Below the pieces are notes generated by a model. The model was not told the origin of the DNA and searched no databases. It saw nothing but the letters and a program-made list of their open reading frames with translations. DNA of 64,000 nt from Alistipes timonensis JC136 (GTDB lineage: Bacteria > Bacteroidota > Bacteroidia > Bacteroidales > Rikenellaceae): positions 1 through 64,000 of the forward strand of contig NZ_FNRI01000007.1 of the NCBI RefSeq assembly GCF_900107675.1, in the 5' to 3' direction. The translations under genes were made by a program, and so were the position numbers. Of the stretch, positions 26,707 through 34,648 are shown piece by piece (the first letter of the stretch is position 1; each line of letters begins with the position of its first letter).

Positions 26707-27207
26707 ATGGGAAAAGGAACAAAGAAAAATCGTAATGCCAAGCAAGGCATTGACACTATGGGCGTTTCAACATCTGAAATCGCAAAAGAAATTAGCAAGC
26801 CTCAAACTGCAATGCCTATTTACGAATCAAATGATGATGAAATAGACTGGCAAACAATGCTTTGGGAAGTTACAAAAGATGCCAGAAAACTGTACGACGG
26901 TATCTCAACACTCTGTTTGTCCTATACCGAAAAACAAGATGCCATCGCAGAGGTTGCAGAAATAACATATGATGATCCAGCCATGATGATAGAGCATATC
27001 AAAATGATGGCAAAGCGTCTTTGTCAGGTTCCAGGATTTCGGGCTTATTGCAGTAAATTAGGCGTTGGACCAGACTGCGTCGCTCAACATATTATTTTTG
27101 ACGGGTATGCGAAAGTCAAGGCAGTAATAGAGCGTGGATTGGAGCCTGTATATGGAGAAACAATCGTCTTGTTCTCAATGCCGATAGTTGGTTATGAGTT
27201 AGAATAA
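26707..27207 (+). CDS. Element-encoded protein, second of a paralogue pair
   Basis: A 166-residue protein with a basic, polar N-terminus (GKGTKKNRNAKQG) and the same helical core as its neighbour (VAQHI, GLEPVYGE). It starts 33 bases after the stop of the first, so both are probably co-transcribed. The basic tail could bind nucleic acid; this is a guess from composition. A hairpin at 27235-27275 closes the unit against the convergent integrase gene. Confidence 0.65.
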   Translation: MGKGTKKNRNAKQGIDTMGVSTSEIAKEISKPQTAMPIYESNDDEIDWQTMLWEVTKDARKLYDGISTLCLSYTEKQDAIAEVAEITYDDPAMMIEHIKMMAKRLCQVPGFRAYCSKLGVGPDCVAQHIIFDGYAKVKAVIERGLEPVYGETIVLFSMPIVGYELE

Positions 27208-27234
27208 TTCAATAATCTGTTTTTATATCTTTTA

Positions 27235-27275
27235 GAGGGGACTATCCAGCAATGGATAGCCCCCTCAATCTTTTT
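27235..27275 (+). terminator. Terminator between the paralogue pair and the integrase
   Basis: GAGGGG-a-CTATCC, a short loop, GGATAG-CCCCCTC, then AATCTTTTT. It separates convergent genes and may work in both directions. Confidence 0.7.
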
Positions 27276-28498
27276 CATAATAGATTCTGCATCGCCGCGT
27301 CTATCTGCGAGTTCTCGAACGAATCGAGGTAGATTTGGGTGGTTTTCAAACTATGGTGGCCTAATGCCTCCGATATGATACCGATATTCACACCCGATTT
27401 CTTCAATACGGTGGCGAATGAATGCCTTGCGACATAGGTTGTAACGGTCGCTTTAATCTTCAACCGTTTAGCAATGTTCCGCAAAGCGACATTTACCCTG
27501 CTACACATTTTATGCACTCGGTTCTTCTTTTGCAGAGGCGTGATATGCACCCGTTCATCCAATATCGGAAACAGATAACCTGCCTGCTCACAATGGCTGT
27601 CATACTTGCCAATAATCGCCTTTGCCTTTTCCGACAGCGGAACATTGATTGCTCCGTGCGTTTTCTGACGGTGATAGATCAGCCGCCCATCCGCAATGTT
27701 GGCAGGGGTCAGATTGGCAATATCCACGAACGATATGCCACCGCACAAGTACGAAAACACAAAAATATCGTGTGCAAACTGCTCTATCTCCTTTCCCTGT
27801 GAACAATCAGCGTCGATAATCTTCATCATGTCTGCCTTACTCAACGCTCGTTTCGGTGTACGGGTGTTGAATTTGCTAATCTTGTACTCGTTGAATGGAT
27901 TTTTCTCCCTGCTGACAATCTTTGCCTTAATTGCTCGGTTGAACATCGCCCGTAAAGTCCGCATCTGGAAACTCAATGTCGTTTCCTTATTGCCTTTCGA
28001 CCGCATCCATCCCTCGAAAGCACTCAAAAACGCTTCGTCTATCTGACCGAACGTATAGGACAGCGGTTTGTCAGCGTTAAAAGATTTCAGCACGTTGTAG
28101 GAGTTCAGATAGGCATAGGCATTGCCTACCGCCCCCTCTCGTTTGAGTTGTTCCACCGTCCGCAAATAAAAACTCTCGACCGTCTCGGACTGGATTTGCT
28201 CACGGGACTGCTCTTTTACGAGCGTTTCAGCCGTATAGTCTTCATCGCGGGCGGCTTTCTCCAATAACCTGGTTTGATACTCGGATTTGACTTTCAGAAT
28301 GATTTGCTGAATGTACTTGCGGTCGGGACACTTGGGTTTAGGCTCGTTGCGGTCGAAATCCCAGTTAGACGGATGCACGGAAACACCCAAACTTTTCATC
28401 GTCCGTTTACGGTCTTTCGTAATGCGCAACATGAGCGGATGCTCCCCGTTGGCGAGGGTCTTGCTTTTGAAACAAATAACTGAAATAGTGGCGTCCAT
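27275..28498 (-). CDS. Tyrosine recombinase (integrase) of the element
   Basis: A 407-residue site-specific recombinase; start at the ATG at 28498 (MDATISVICFK), since the longer reading runs into the att side. N-terminal Arm-binding region (ISVICFKSKTLANGEHPL), SAM-like core-binding domain (about 105-200) and catalytic domain. Catalytic features: YHRQKTHGAINVPL (Lys), ARHSFATVLKKSG (Arg), GHHSLKTTQIYL (His and nucleophile Tyr). The first catalytic Arg is absent: the box reads YLCGGISFVDIANL, and the His of HxxR is Tyr (YVAR). Loss of Arg I is known from IntDOT, so activity is likely retained. Located 139 bases from the tRNA-Pro it targets. Confidence 0.93.
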   Translation of the reverse strand: MDATISVICFKSKTLANGEHPLMLRITKDRKRTMKSLGVSVHPSNWDFDRNEPKPKCPDRKYIQQIILKVKSEYQTRLLEKAARDEDYTAETLVKEQSREQIQSETVESFYLRTVEQLKREGAVGNAYAYLNSYNVLKSFNADKPLSYTFGQIDEAFLSAFEGWMRSKGNKETTLSFQMRTLRAMFNRAIKAKIVSREKNPFNEYKISKFNTRTPKRALSKADMMKIIDADCSQGKEIEQFAHDIFVFSYLCGGISFVDIANLTPANIADGRLIYHRQKTHGAINVPLSEKAKAIIGKYDSHCEQAGYLFPILDERVHITPLQKKNRVHKMCSRVNVALRNIAKRLKIKATVTTYVARHSFATVLKKSGVNIGIISEALGHHSLKTTQIYLDSFENSQIDAAMQNLL

Positions 28499-28636
28499 AG
28501 CCTTTTGGCGGTTTACACCACGGTTTACACAGACCGCGTAAACCAACGTAAAAACGGGGTCAAAAGCCACGAATAAAGTCAACCGCCAACGAACGAAAAG
28601 GCCCAGCAATCATCAGATTACCAAGCCTTTCCATCA

Positions 28637-28683
28637 GTCGGGGTGACTGGATTCGAACCAGCGACCACACGCCCCCCAGACGT
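28637..28683. repeat. Right attachment repeat within tRNA-Pro
   Basis: Identical over 47 bp to 15295-15341. It is the 3' part of the intact tRNA gene, so integration restored the tRNA at this end. Confidence 0.92.
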
Positions 28684-28712
28684 GTACTCTAACCGGACTG
28701 AGCTACGCCCCG
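28638..28712 (-). tRNA. tRNA-Pro(GGG)
   Basis: A 75-base cloverleaf on the minus strand. Acceptor CGGGGCG/CACCCCG with discriminator A (one C-A mismatch), D arm GCTC..GAGT, anticodon stem CACGT/GCGTG with loop CTGGGGG giving anticodon GGG, and T arm GCTGG-TTCGAAT-CCAGT. C1-G72 and A73 fit proline. No CCA is encoded. It is the integration site of the element. Confidence 0.93.
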
Positions 28713-28753
28713 ATTCCGTCTGCAAAAGGCCAAAACCCTTCGCTTTGGGACTG

Positions 28754-28761
28754 CAAATATA
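28754..28761 (-). promoter_or_regulatory. -7 box of tRNA-Pro
   Basis: TATATTTG on the minus strand, 42 bases upstream of the tRNA 5' end, at normal consensus. Confidence 0.5.
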
Positions 28762-28817
28762 GTCTTTTTTTCAAAAACAACCATATTTCTGCAAGATTTT
28801 TTTCTACTTTTGCGGAA

Positions 28818-28967
28818 ATGAAACCATTCCTGCGTCTCATACAACTCCTCGCCGCGGCCTTCACGGCCGGATGCAAAGGCCCTGCAAAGCACTCCCTGAG
28901 CGACTTTAGGGACGAAATTCATACTCCGGCCCATGCTTCGGCCATCGACTTATTATATATAGGATAA
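28818..28967 (+). pseudogene. Truncated ABC-importer substrate-binding lipoprotein
   Basis: An ORF of 49 codons with a lipoprotein signal (ending FTAGC) followed by DFRDEIHTPAHASAIDLLYIG and a stop, 3 bases before the permease gene. FecB/BtuF-type binding lipoproteins of Bacteroidales open in a similar way (acidic residues, then a YTP-ASG-like segment) but run to about 370 residues. Here the body is missing, so this looks like an internal deletion that kept promoter (TACTTTTG near 28806), signal and stop. The stub may still be translated and could couple to the permease. Confidence 0.55.
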
Positions 28968-28970
28968 CCG

Positions 28971-29972
28971 ATGAAACGCACCGCCCTCCTCTTCACCCTG
29001 CTCACGCTGCTCACCGCCGCACTCTTCATCGCCGACCTCGCCGTCGGTTCGGTTGCGGTGCCTTTGGGTGACGTCTGGACTGCCCTCACGGGAGGCGCGT
29101 GCGACCCTGCGGTGAGCGACATCATCCTCAAAATCCGCCTGCTGAAAGCCGTTACGGCACTCTTCGCCGGCGCGGCGCTCGCCGCCAGCGGACTCCAGAT
29201 GCAGACCCTTTTCCGCAATCCGCTGGCAGGTCCCTATGTGCTGGGCGTCAGTTCGGGCGCAGGCCTCGGCGTGGCGCTGTTCCTGCTGGGCGCCCCCCTG
29301 CTGGGCGTCGCGGGACACTCGTTCGTCCAGTCGCTCGGCATCGCCGGTGCGGCGTGGCTGGGCGCGGCCGCCGTGCTGGGCATCGTCATGGCCGTCAGCC
29401 GCCGTATCAAAGACATCATGGTCATCCTGATCCTCGGCATGATGCTCGGTTCGGGCATCGGCTCGGTGGTCGAAATCCTGCAATACCTGTCGAGCGAAGC
29501 GGCCCTCAAATCGTTTGTCATCTGGACCATGGGATCGCTCGGCGACGTCACGGGCAGCCAACTGGCGCTGCTGCTCCCCGTCGTCGCGGCGGGACTCGTC
29601 CTGTCCGTGGCCGTCATCAAACCGCTCAACCTGCTCCTGCTGGGCGAGAACTACGCCCGCACGATGGGGCTCAACGTCCAGCGCACACGCACGCTGATCT
29701 TCCTCTCCACGGTCCTGCTCGCCGGCACCGTCACCGCCTTCTGCGGCCCCGTGGGATTCATCGGACTGGCCGTACCGCACCTGGCCCGCATGCTCTTCGC
29801 CTCGGCCGACCACCGGGTCCTCATGCCGGCCTCGATGCTCGCCGGCGCTGCGCTGTTGCTCGTCTGCGACCTCATCGCCAAGCTCCTGGCCCTGCCCATC
29901 AACACCATCACGGCCCTGATGGGCATTCCGGTCGTCATCTACGTCGTAGTCCGTAACCGCAACATCTTCTGA
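28971..29972 (+). CDS. FecCD/BtuC-family ABC transporter permease
   Basis: A 333-residue inner membrane permease with about ten helices. It shows the family signatures GAALAASGLQMQTLFRNPLA and YVLGVSSGAGLGVALFLLGAP, the coupling motif GENYARTMGLNVQRTR and GPVGFIGLAVPHLARML. It transports an iron chelate, haem or cobamide across the inner membrane together with the ATPase encoded directly downstream (1 base apart). The exact substrate cannot be told. Its binding protein is truncated upstream, so the transporter may use another binding protein or be crippled. Confidence 0.9.
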   Translation: MKRTALLFTLLTLLTAALFIADLAVGSVAVPLGDVWTALTGGACDPAVSDIILKIRLLKAVTALFAGAALAASGLQMQTLFRNPLAGPYVLGVSSGAGLGVALFLLGAPLLGVAGHSFVQSLGIAGAAWLGAAAVLGIVMAVSRRIKDIMVILILGMMLGSGIGSVVEILQYLSSEAALKSFVIWTMGSLGDVTGSQLALLLPVVAAGLVLSVAVIKPLNLLLLGENYARTMGLNVQRTRTLIFLSTVLLAGTVTAFCGPVGFIGLAVPHLARMLFASADHRVLMPASMLAGAALLLVCDLIAKLLALPINTITALMGIPVVIYVVVRNRNIF

Positions 29973-29973
29973 C

Positions 29974-30732
29974 ATGAGCATCCGCCTCGACCATATCGCC
30001 CTCTCCTACGGCAGCCGTACGCTGCTGGACAACGTCTCGGCCACGTTCGAACAGGGACAACTGACCGCCCTGATCGGCCGCAACGGCACGGGCAAGAGCA
30101 CCCTGCTGCGGGCCATGGCCGGACTGGGCGCAGCCTCCGCCGGGAATATCGAGCTTTGCGGCCGTCCGCTGGCAACACTCACGCCCCACGAGCGGGCCAC
30201 CACCGTCGGGTTCGTCACCACCGACCGGGTCCGCATCGCCAACCTCGCCTGCGAGGATGTCGTGGCGTTGGGCCGCGCTCCTTACACCAACTGGATCGGA
30301 CGCATGCAGGAGGCCGACCGCGCCATCGTCGAACGCTCGCTGGAGCTGGTGGGCATGTCGGGTTTCGCCCGCAAGACGATGGACCGCATGTCCGACGGCG
30401 AATGCCAGCGGGTGATGATCGCCCGCGTGCTGGCGCAGGACACCCCCGTCATCCTGCTGGACGAACCGACCGCCTTCCTCGACCTGCCGAACCGCTACAC
30501 GCTGGCGACGCTGCTCCGGCGGCTGGCCCGCGAGGAGCGGAAGTGCATCCTCTTCTCGACCCACGACCTCGACATCGCCCTTTCGCTCTGCGACTCGGTG
30601 GCGCTGATCGACACGCCGTCGCTCCACCACCTCCCGGCCGACGCGATGGCCCGCAGCGGCCTGATCGAGCGGCTTTTTTCGGGCGAGAACGCCTGTTTCG
30701 ACCCCGAAACACGGACGATTCGCCTGCGCTGA
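29974..30732 (+). CDS. ABC transporter ATP-binding protein (FecE/BtuD type)
   Basis: A 252-residue ATPase. Walker A GRNGTGKST near residue 36, Q-loop, signature MSDGECQRVMIARVLAQ, Walker B VILLDEPTAFLD and switch His in FSTHDLDIAL. The signature is MSDGE rather than the usual LSGGE. It energises the permease encoded one base upstream. Confidence 0.92.
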   Translation: MSIRLDHIALSYGSRTLLDNVSATFEQGQLTALIGRNGTGKSTLLRAMAGLGAASAGNIELCGRPLATLTPHERATTVGFVTTDRVRIANLACEDVVALGRAPYTNWIGRMQEADRAIVERSLELVGMSGFARKTMDRMSDGECQRVMIARVLAQDTPVILLDEPTAFLDLPNRYTLATLLRRLAREERKCILFSTHDLDIALSLCDSVALIDTPSLHHLPADAMARSGLIERLFSGENACFDPETRTIRLR

Positions 30733-30829
30733 CCCCCAGCGCAAAGCCATCCGGCAGGGCATCTGCGGGCTCCGGGGTAAAAAATCCGCAATTTTTCAGC
30801 ATATTTTTTGTTCAAATCACTTTTTTGCT

Positions 30830-30837
30830 TACCTTTG
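30830..30837 (+). promoter_or_regulatory. Promoter of tRNA-Glu
   Basis: -7 box TACCTTTG, with TTTG at 30807-30810 (-33 element) 19 bases before it. This matches the Bacteroidota promoter pattern. Confidence 0.65.
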
Positions 30838-30880
30838 CACCGCTAAAGTAACCCCATAAAGGGCGGTGCGATAGCGGTAA

Positions 30881-30952
30881 GGCCCATTCGTCTATCGGTT
30901 AGGACGCAAGATTTTCATTCTTGAAAGAGGAGTTCGACTCTCCTATGGGCTA
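30881..30952 (+). tRNA. tRNA-Glu(TTC)
   Basis: A 72-base cloverleaf: acceptor GGCCCAT/ATGGGCT with A discriminator, anticodon stem CAAGA/TCTTG around loop TTTTCAT (anticodon TTC) and T arm GAGGAGTTCGACTCTCC. CCA is not encoded. Confidence 0.95.
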
Positions 30953-31096
30953 CGAAAAAACGGCATTCGGGGTGTAAAAACCGGGATGACGGACGGTAAA
31001 TTACTTTTCAGGAGCGGGCTTCGGGCCTATCCGAACGCGGCCACGGCTCGCGGACAAGCAGAACTTAAAAAAGTAAAAAATAAAAACTAACGGATT

Positions 31097-31348
31097 ATGG
31101 CAAACCATAAGTCATCGAAAAAGCGTATTCGCCAGACCGCCACGAAGCGTGCCCACAACCGGCTGTTCCACAAGACGGCCCGCAACGCTGTGAAGGCTCT
31201 GCGCGCAACCACCGAGAAGAGCGCCGCCGAGGCCCTGCTTCCGAAGGTAACCGCCATGCTGGACAAGCTGGCCAAGCACAACATCGTGCACAAGAACAAG
31301 GCCGGAAACCTGAAAAGCGCCATGCAGTTGCACGTGAACGCGCTTTAA
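31097..31348 (+). CDS. rpsT: 30S ribosomal protein S20
   Basis: An 83-residue basic protein with the S20 signatures ANHKSSKKRIRQ, HNRLFHKTARNAVKAL and HKNKAGNLKSAMQLHVNAL. It binds 16S rRNA early in 30S assembly. Monocistronic, 145 bases after tRNA-Glu and possibly read through from it. Ends before the bidirectional terminator at 31368-31404. Confidence 0.97.
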   Translation: MANHKSSKKRIRQTATKRAHNRLFHKTARNAVKALRATTEKSAAEALLPKVTAMLDKLAKHNIVHKNKAGNLKSAMQLHVNAL

Positions 31349-31367
31349 TCAGCCGCCGCACAACAAT

Positions 31368-31404
31368 AAACGAGGCCGGACTCTGAGAGTCCGGCCTTCG
31401 TTTT
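31368..31404. terminator. Bidirectional terminator between rpsT and trpA
   Basis: AAACGAGGCCGGACTC, loop TGA, GAGTCCGGCCTTCGTTTT: a near-perfect stem with T runs on both strands, placed between convergent genes. A G9 run lies at 31420-31428, just outside the trpA stop. Confidence 0.85.
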
Positions 31405-31428
31405 GTTACGGAGAGAGGAGGGGGGGGG

Positions 31429-32202
31429 CTATCGTTCCAACTCCTCCAACAATTGTTTGATGGCAGCCTCCGGGGTCGGGGTCTCACCCTGCAAGGTGAC
31501 GAACCGGCTGCCGATGATAGCGCCCGAGGCATTATCCGCTGCGGCGCGGAAAGTCGCCCGGTTGCTGATCCCGAATCCCACCATGCGCGGATTGCGCAGT
31601 CCGAGAGCGTCTATGCGGCGGAAATAGGCCTGCTTCCGCTCGTCGAAGGCGCTCTGCGCCCCGGTCGTCGAAGCCGACGAAACCATGTAGATGAATCCGT
31701 CGGTGTGGGCGTCGATCTGGCGGATGCGCTCCTCGGAGGTTTCGGGCGTGATGAGCATGACGACTTTCACGCCGTAACGGTCGGCGACGGGTTTGAAGTC
31801 GGCGAGATAGTCGTCGAACGGCAGGTCGGGGATGACGCATCCGTCGATGCCGCAGTCACGGCAGGAGCGGCAGAAATTCTCGAACCCGTACTGCATGATC
31901 GGATTGAGATACCCCATCAGCAACAGCGGAATCCGCACGCCGGGACGAATGCCGTCCAGCTGGGCGAAGAGCTTCCGGAGCGACATCCCGCCCCGCAGGG
32001 CTTGCTGAGCCGCATTTTGGATGACCGGACCGTCGGCCATCGGGTCGCTGAACGGGATGCCGATCTCGATCATCTGCACGCCGTTGTTCTCGAGCGCGCG
32101 GATCACCTCGGCCGTGTTGTCCGGATCGGGATACCCGGCACAGAAATAAATGGAAAGCAGGTCGCGCTTTCCGGAGGCGAATAACTGGTTGATTCTGTTC
32201 AT
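31429..32202 (-). CDS. trpA: Tryptophan synthase alpha subunit
   Basis: A 257-residue TIM barrel that cleaves indole-3-glycerol phosphate to indole and glyceraldehyde-3-phosphate, passing indole to TrpB. The start is the ATG at 32202 (MNRINQLFASG); a longer reading exists but overlaps trpF. Catalytic acids lie in IEIGIPFSDPMADGP, and the phosphate-binding region is GFGISNRATF. Last gene of the trp operon, 2 bases after trpF. Confidence 0.96.
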   Translation of the reverse strand: MNRINQLFASGKRDLLSIYFCAGYPDPDNTAEVIRALENNGVQMIEIGIPFSDPMADGPVIQNAAQQALRGGMSLRKLFAQLDGIRPGVRIPLLLMGYLNPIMQYGFENFCRSCRDCGIDGCVIPDLPFDDYLADFKPVADRYGVKVVMLITPETSEERIRQIDAHTDGFIYMVSSASTTGAQSAFDERKQAYFRRIDALGLRNPRMVGFGISNRATFRAAADNASGAIIGSRFVTLQGETPTPEAAIKQLLEELER

Positions 32203-32204
32203 GG

Positions 32205-32822
32205 TTACTGGATTTTTGCGATAAATTCTTCGAGTTTTCCGGCGTCTTTCACCGCCGGGGCCGTTTCGAACCCGCTGTTGAGGTCCACGCCCGCGAAACG
32301 GGGATGGGCGAATCCCCGGACCGCATCGGCACATCCGGCGTCGATCCCGCCGCTCAGCAGGAACGGAACGCGGCCCGTATAGGCGTCGAGCACCCGCCAG
32401 TCGAACCGCCATCCCGAACCACCGTAACCGTCGCAGCGGGTGTCGAACAGCAGGTAGTCGGCGCAGTCTTCGTAGGCCCGGGCTGCTGCGAGGTCGGCTG
32501 CCGCCGCGACGCGGATCGCTTTGATGATCCGGCACCCCTGCCGCCGAAGCTCCCCACACGCTTCGGGCGACTCGTCGCCGTGGAGCTGGAGCCACCCGAG
32601 GCCGAAGCGTTCGGCCGTGCGGAGCATCTCGGCGGGCGAGGCGTCCACAAAGACCCCTGCCGCGGGTTTGCGACAGCTGCGTACAGCCTCGGCATGAAGC
32701 TCGTCATCGGGCACACAGCGCGGGGAACGGGGATAGAAGATGAAGCCGCAGAGGTCCACCGCCAGCCGGTCGACGGCGCGGATGTTTTCGGGATCGCGCA
32801 GCCCGCATACCTTGACGATCAT
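32205..32822 (-). CDS. trpF: Phosphoribosylanthranilate isomerase
   Basis: A 205-residue TIM barrel for the Amadori isomerisation to CdRP. Signatures: KVCGLRDPENI with the catalytic Cys, LQLHGDES, LLFDTRCDGYGGSG and a C-terminal GVDLNSGFETAPAVKD. Its ATG overlaps the trpC stop by four bases. Confidence 0.95.
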   Translation of the reverse strand: MIVKVCGLRDPENIRAVDRLAVDLCGFIFYPRSPRCVPDDELHAEAVRSCRKPAAGVFVDASPAEMLRTAERFGLGWLQLHGDESPEACGELRRQGCRIIKAIRVAAAADLAAARAYEDCADYLLFDTRCDGYGGSGWRFDWRVLDAYTGRVPFLLSGGIDAGCADAVRGFAHPRFAGVDLNSGFETAPAVKDAGKLEEFIAKIQ

Positions 32823-33634
32823 GGCCGCGCCTCTTTAAGCCGGACGATGAACTCCGCCAGCGCACGCCCCGGATCACCGGTCTTCATAAAGGCTTCGCCC
32901 ATCAGGAATCCCCGAAAACCCGCATCGCGCAGGCGCACGACGGTCTCCGGATCGGAGATGCCGCTTTCGGAGACCAGCAGCGGCCCCTCCCCGCCGCCGA
33001 CCTCACGCCGGAGCCGATCGGCCATCCGGAACGAATTTTCGACGTCGGTACGGAACGTCCCGAGATCGCGGTTGTTGACCCCGAGCATGTCGACATATCC
33101 GTTCAGATGGGAAAGCTCTGCGGGCGTATGCACTTCGAGCAGCACCTCGAGTTCCAGTTCACGGGCCGTGCGGGCAAGGCGGCGGCACTCGCCGGGCGAC
33201 AGCACCGCGGCAATCAGCAGCACGGCCGCAGCCCCCGCCGTGCGGGCCTGATAGAGCTGATACTCGTCGACGATGAAGTCCTTGCGCAGCAGGGGCAGGC
33301 GGACCAGCCGCCGAGCCTGCTTCAAATCCTCCAGCGACCCGCCGAAGAACCCGCCGTCGGTCAGCACCGAGCAGGCCGAAGCTCCCCCGGCTTCATAGGC
33401 GGGAACGACCGCGCCGATCGCCGCATCGCGGCACAGCCACCCTTTCGACGGGGAACGGCGTTTGAACTCGGCGATGACGCCCGTTTCCGACTCCGCCAGC
33501 GCGCGGCGCATCGAGCACGGCGCTTCGGCGAGCCACGGCGAACCGAGCCGGAGCAGCGCATCGACCGGAAGCGCCTGTTTCTGCCAGGCGACCTCCCGGC
33601 GCGTATTGGCTGTGATGGTTTCCAGAATATCCAT
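32819..33634 (-). CDS. trpC: Indole-3-glycerol phosphate synthase
   Basis: A 271-residue TIM barrel converting CdRP to indole-3-glycerol phosphate. Signatures: EFKRRSPSKGWL, AYEAGGASACSVLTDGGFFGG, LLRKDFIVDEYQLYQ, GVNNRDL and SESGISDPETV. Normal length. Coupled to trpF by overlap. Confidence 0.96.
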   Translation of the reverse strand: MDILETITANTRREVAWQKQALPVDALLRLGSPWLAEAPCSMRRALAESETGVIAEFKRRSPSKGWLCRDAAIGAVVPAYEAGGASACSVLTDGGFFGGSLEDLKQARRLVRLPLLRKDFIVDEYQLYQARTAGAAAVLLIAAVLSPGECRRLARTARELELEVLLEVHTPAELSHLNGYVDMLGVNNRDLGTFRTDVENSFRMADRLRREVGGGEGPLLVSESGISDPETVVRLRDAGFRGFLMGEAFMKTGDPGRALAEFIVRLKEARP

Positions 33635-33639
33635 ATCCC

Positions 33640-34635
33640 TTAACTGTTGATTTCCACAAATTTCCGGAACGCCGCGGCGGCTTTTCCGCCGAGAAGCGAT
33701 TCACGCGCCTCGTCGAGACACTCCGCGACCTCCTTTTCGGGACAGATCACCCGGATGGCGAAGGCGGCGTTGGCCACGACGCAGTCGCGCCGGGCGGCCG
33801 TCGCGGTGTTGTTCAGCACAGAGTCGAAGATGCGCGCGGCCTCCTCGGGGGTGTCGCCTCCCGAAAGCTCCTCGGGGCGGCAGCGGCCGAGCCCGATCTG
33901 CTCAGGGGTGAAGACCTGCTCCTTCTCGGGCGTGGCGACCTTGAATTCCGAGGTGAGCGATATCTCGTCGTAACCGTCCATGCTGTAAACCACGCCGAAG
34001 CGCGTGCCGCCCGACTGATAGGCATAGTTGTAGAGGCGGAAAAGCGAGAGGTTGTAGACTCCGAGCAACTGGTATTTCGGCAGCGCGGGGTTGACCAGCG
34101 GCCCCAGCAGATTGAAGAACGTGCGCACGGCGAGGTTCCGGCGAATCGGGGCCACGGCCTTCATCGCGGGGTTGAACAGCGGGGCGTGCAGGTAGGCGAT
34201 GCGGCAGGCGTCGAGCGAGGCCCGCAGGCGGTCGGGATCGTCGGTGAACCGCACGCCGTGACGCTCGATGACGTTGCTCGCGCCGCTGACCGAAGTGGCG
34301 CCGTAATTGCCGTGTTTGACGACATTGTAACCCGCCCCCGCCACCACGAACGAGGCCGCGGTGCTGATATTGAACGTGTTCTTGCCGTCGCCGCCCGTGC
34401 CGACGATGTCGATGGGCTCATACGCCGAGAGGTCCGCCGGACGGCGCATCTCGAGCAGCGCGTCGCGGAACCCGGCCAGCTCCTCGACCGAGATGCTGCG
34501 CATGAGGAAGACGGTAATCAACGCCGAGACCTGCTCGGAGTTGTATTTTCCGGCGGCGATGCCCGCCAGGACCTTTTGTGCCTCCGAACGGTCCATGTAC
34601 TGGTGTTCGAAAAGGCGGTATAGCAAATCTTTCAT
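33640..34635 (-). CDS. trpD: Anthranilate phosphoribosyltransferase
   Basis: A 331-residue enzyme joining PRPP and anthranilate. PRPP-binding GTGGDGKNTFNIS and the KHGNYGATSVSGASNVIERH segment are intact, as is the FNPAMKAVAPIRRNL region. The glutamine amidotransferase is a separate gene here (trpG), not fused. Confidence 0.96.
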   Translation of the reverse strand: MKDLLYRLFEHQYMDRSEAQKVLAGIAAGKYNSEQVSALITVFLMRSISVEELAGFRDALLEMRRPADLSAYEPIDIVGTGGDGKNTFNISTAASFVVAGAGYNVVKHGNYGATSVSGASNVIERHGVRFTDDPDRLRASLDACRIAYLHAPLFNPAMKAVAPIRRNLAVRTFFNLLGPLVNPALPKYQLLGVYNLSLFRLYNYAYQSGGTRFGVVYSMDGYDEISLTSEFKVATPEKEQVFTPEQIGLGRCRPEELSGGDTPEEAARIFDSVLNNTATAARRDCVVANAAFAIRVICPEKEVAECLDEARESLLGGKAAAAFRKFVEINS

Positions 34636-34648
34636 AATTCGTGCGCGT

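Larger units (their letters stand above)
15295..28683. mobile_element. 13.3-kb integrative element in tRNA-Pro
   Basis: Bounded by a 47-bp perfect direct repeat: 15295-15341 and 28637-28683. The right copy is the 3' half of an intact tRNA-Pro(GGG) gene, the left one a detached copy. A tyrosine integrase gene lies next to the intact tRNA and reads away from it. The interior is clearly AT-richer than both flanks and carries no core genes. I find no relaxase, mobilisation or phage structural gene, so it looks like a passive or satellite-type island carrying accessory genes: KAP NTPase, BspA-like lipoprotein, membrane pair, helicase, RNA candidate and paralogue pair. Confidence 0.9.

Noticed and set aside
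15295..28683. CRISPR array or retron within the element
   Set aside because: No regularly spaced repeats, no cas genes and no reverse transcriptase are present.
29935..30762. Long minus-strand ORFs opposite the ABC transporter genes
   Set aside because: They are antisense readings of GC-rich codons, with Arg/Gly/Ala-rich low-complexity products.
31420..31428. G9 homopolymer next to trpA, considered as a second slippage site
   Set aside because: It lies just outside the trpA stop and does not change any frame.
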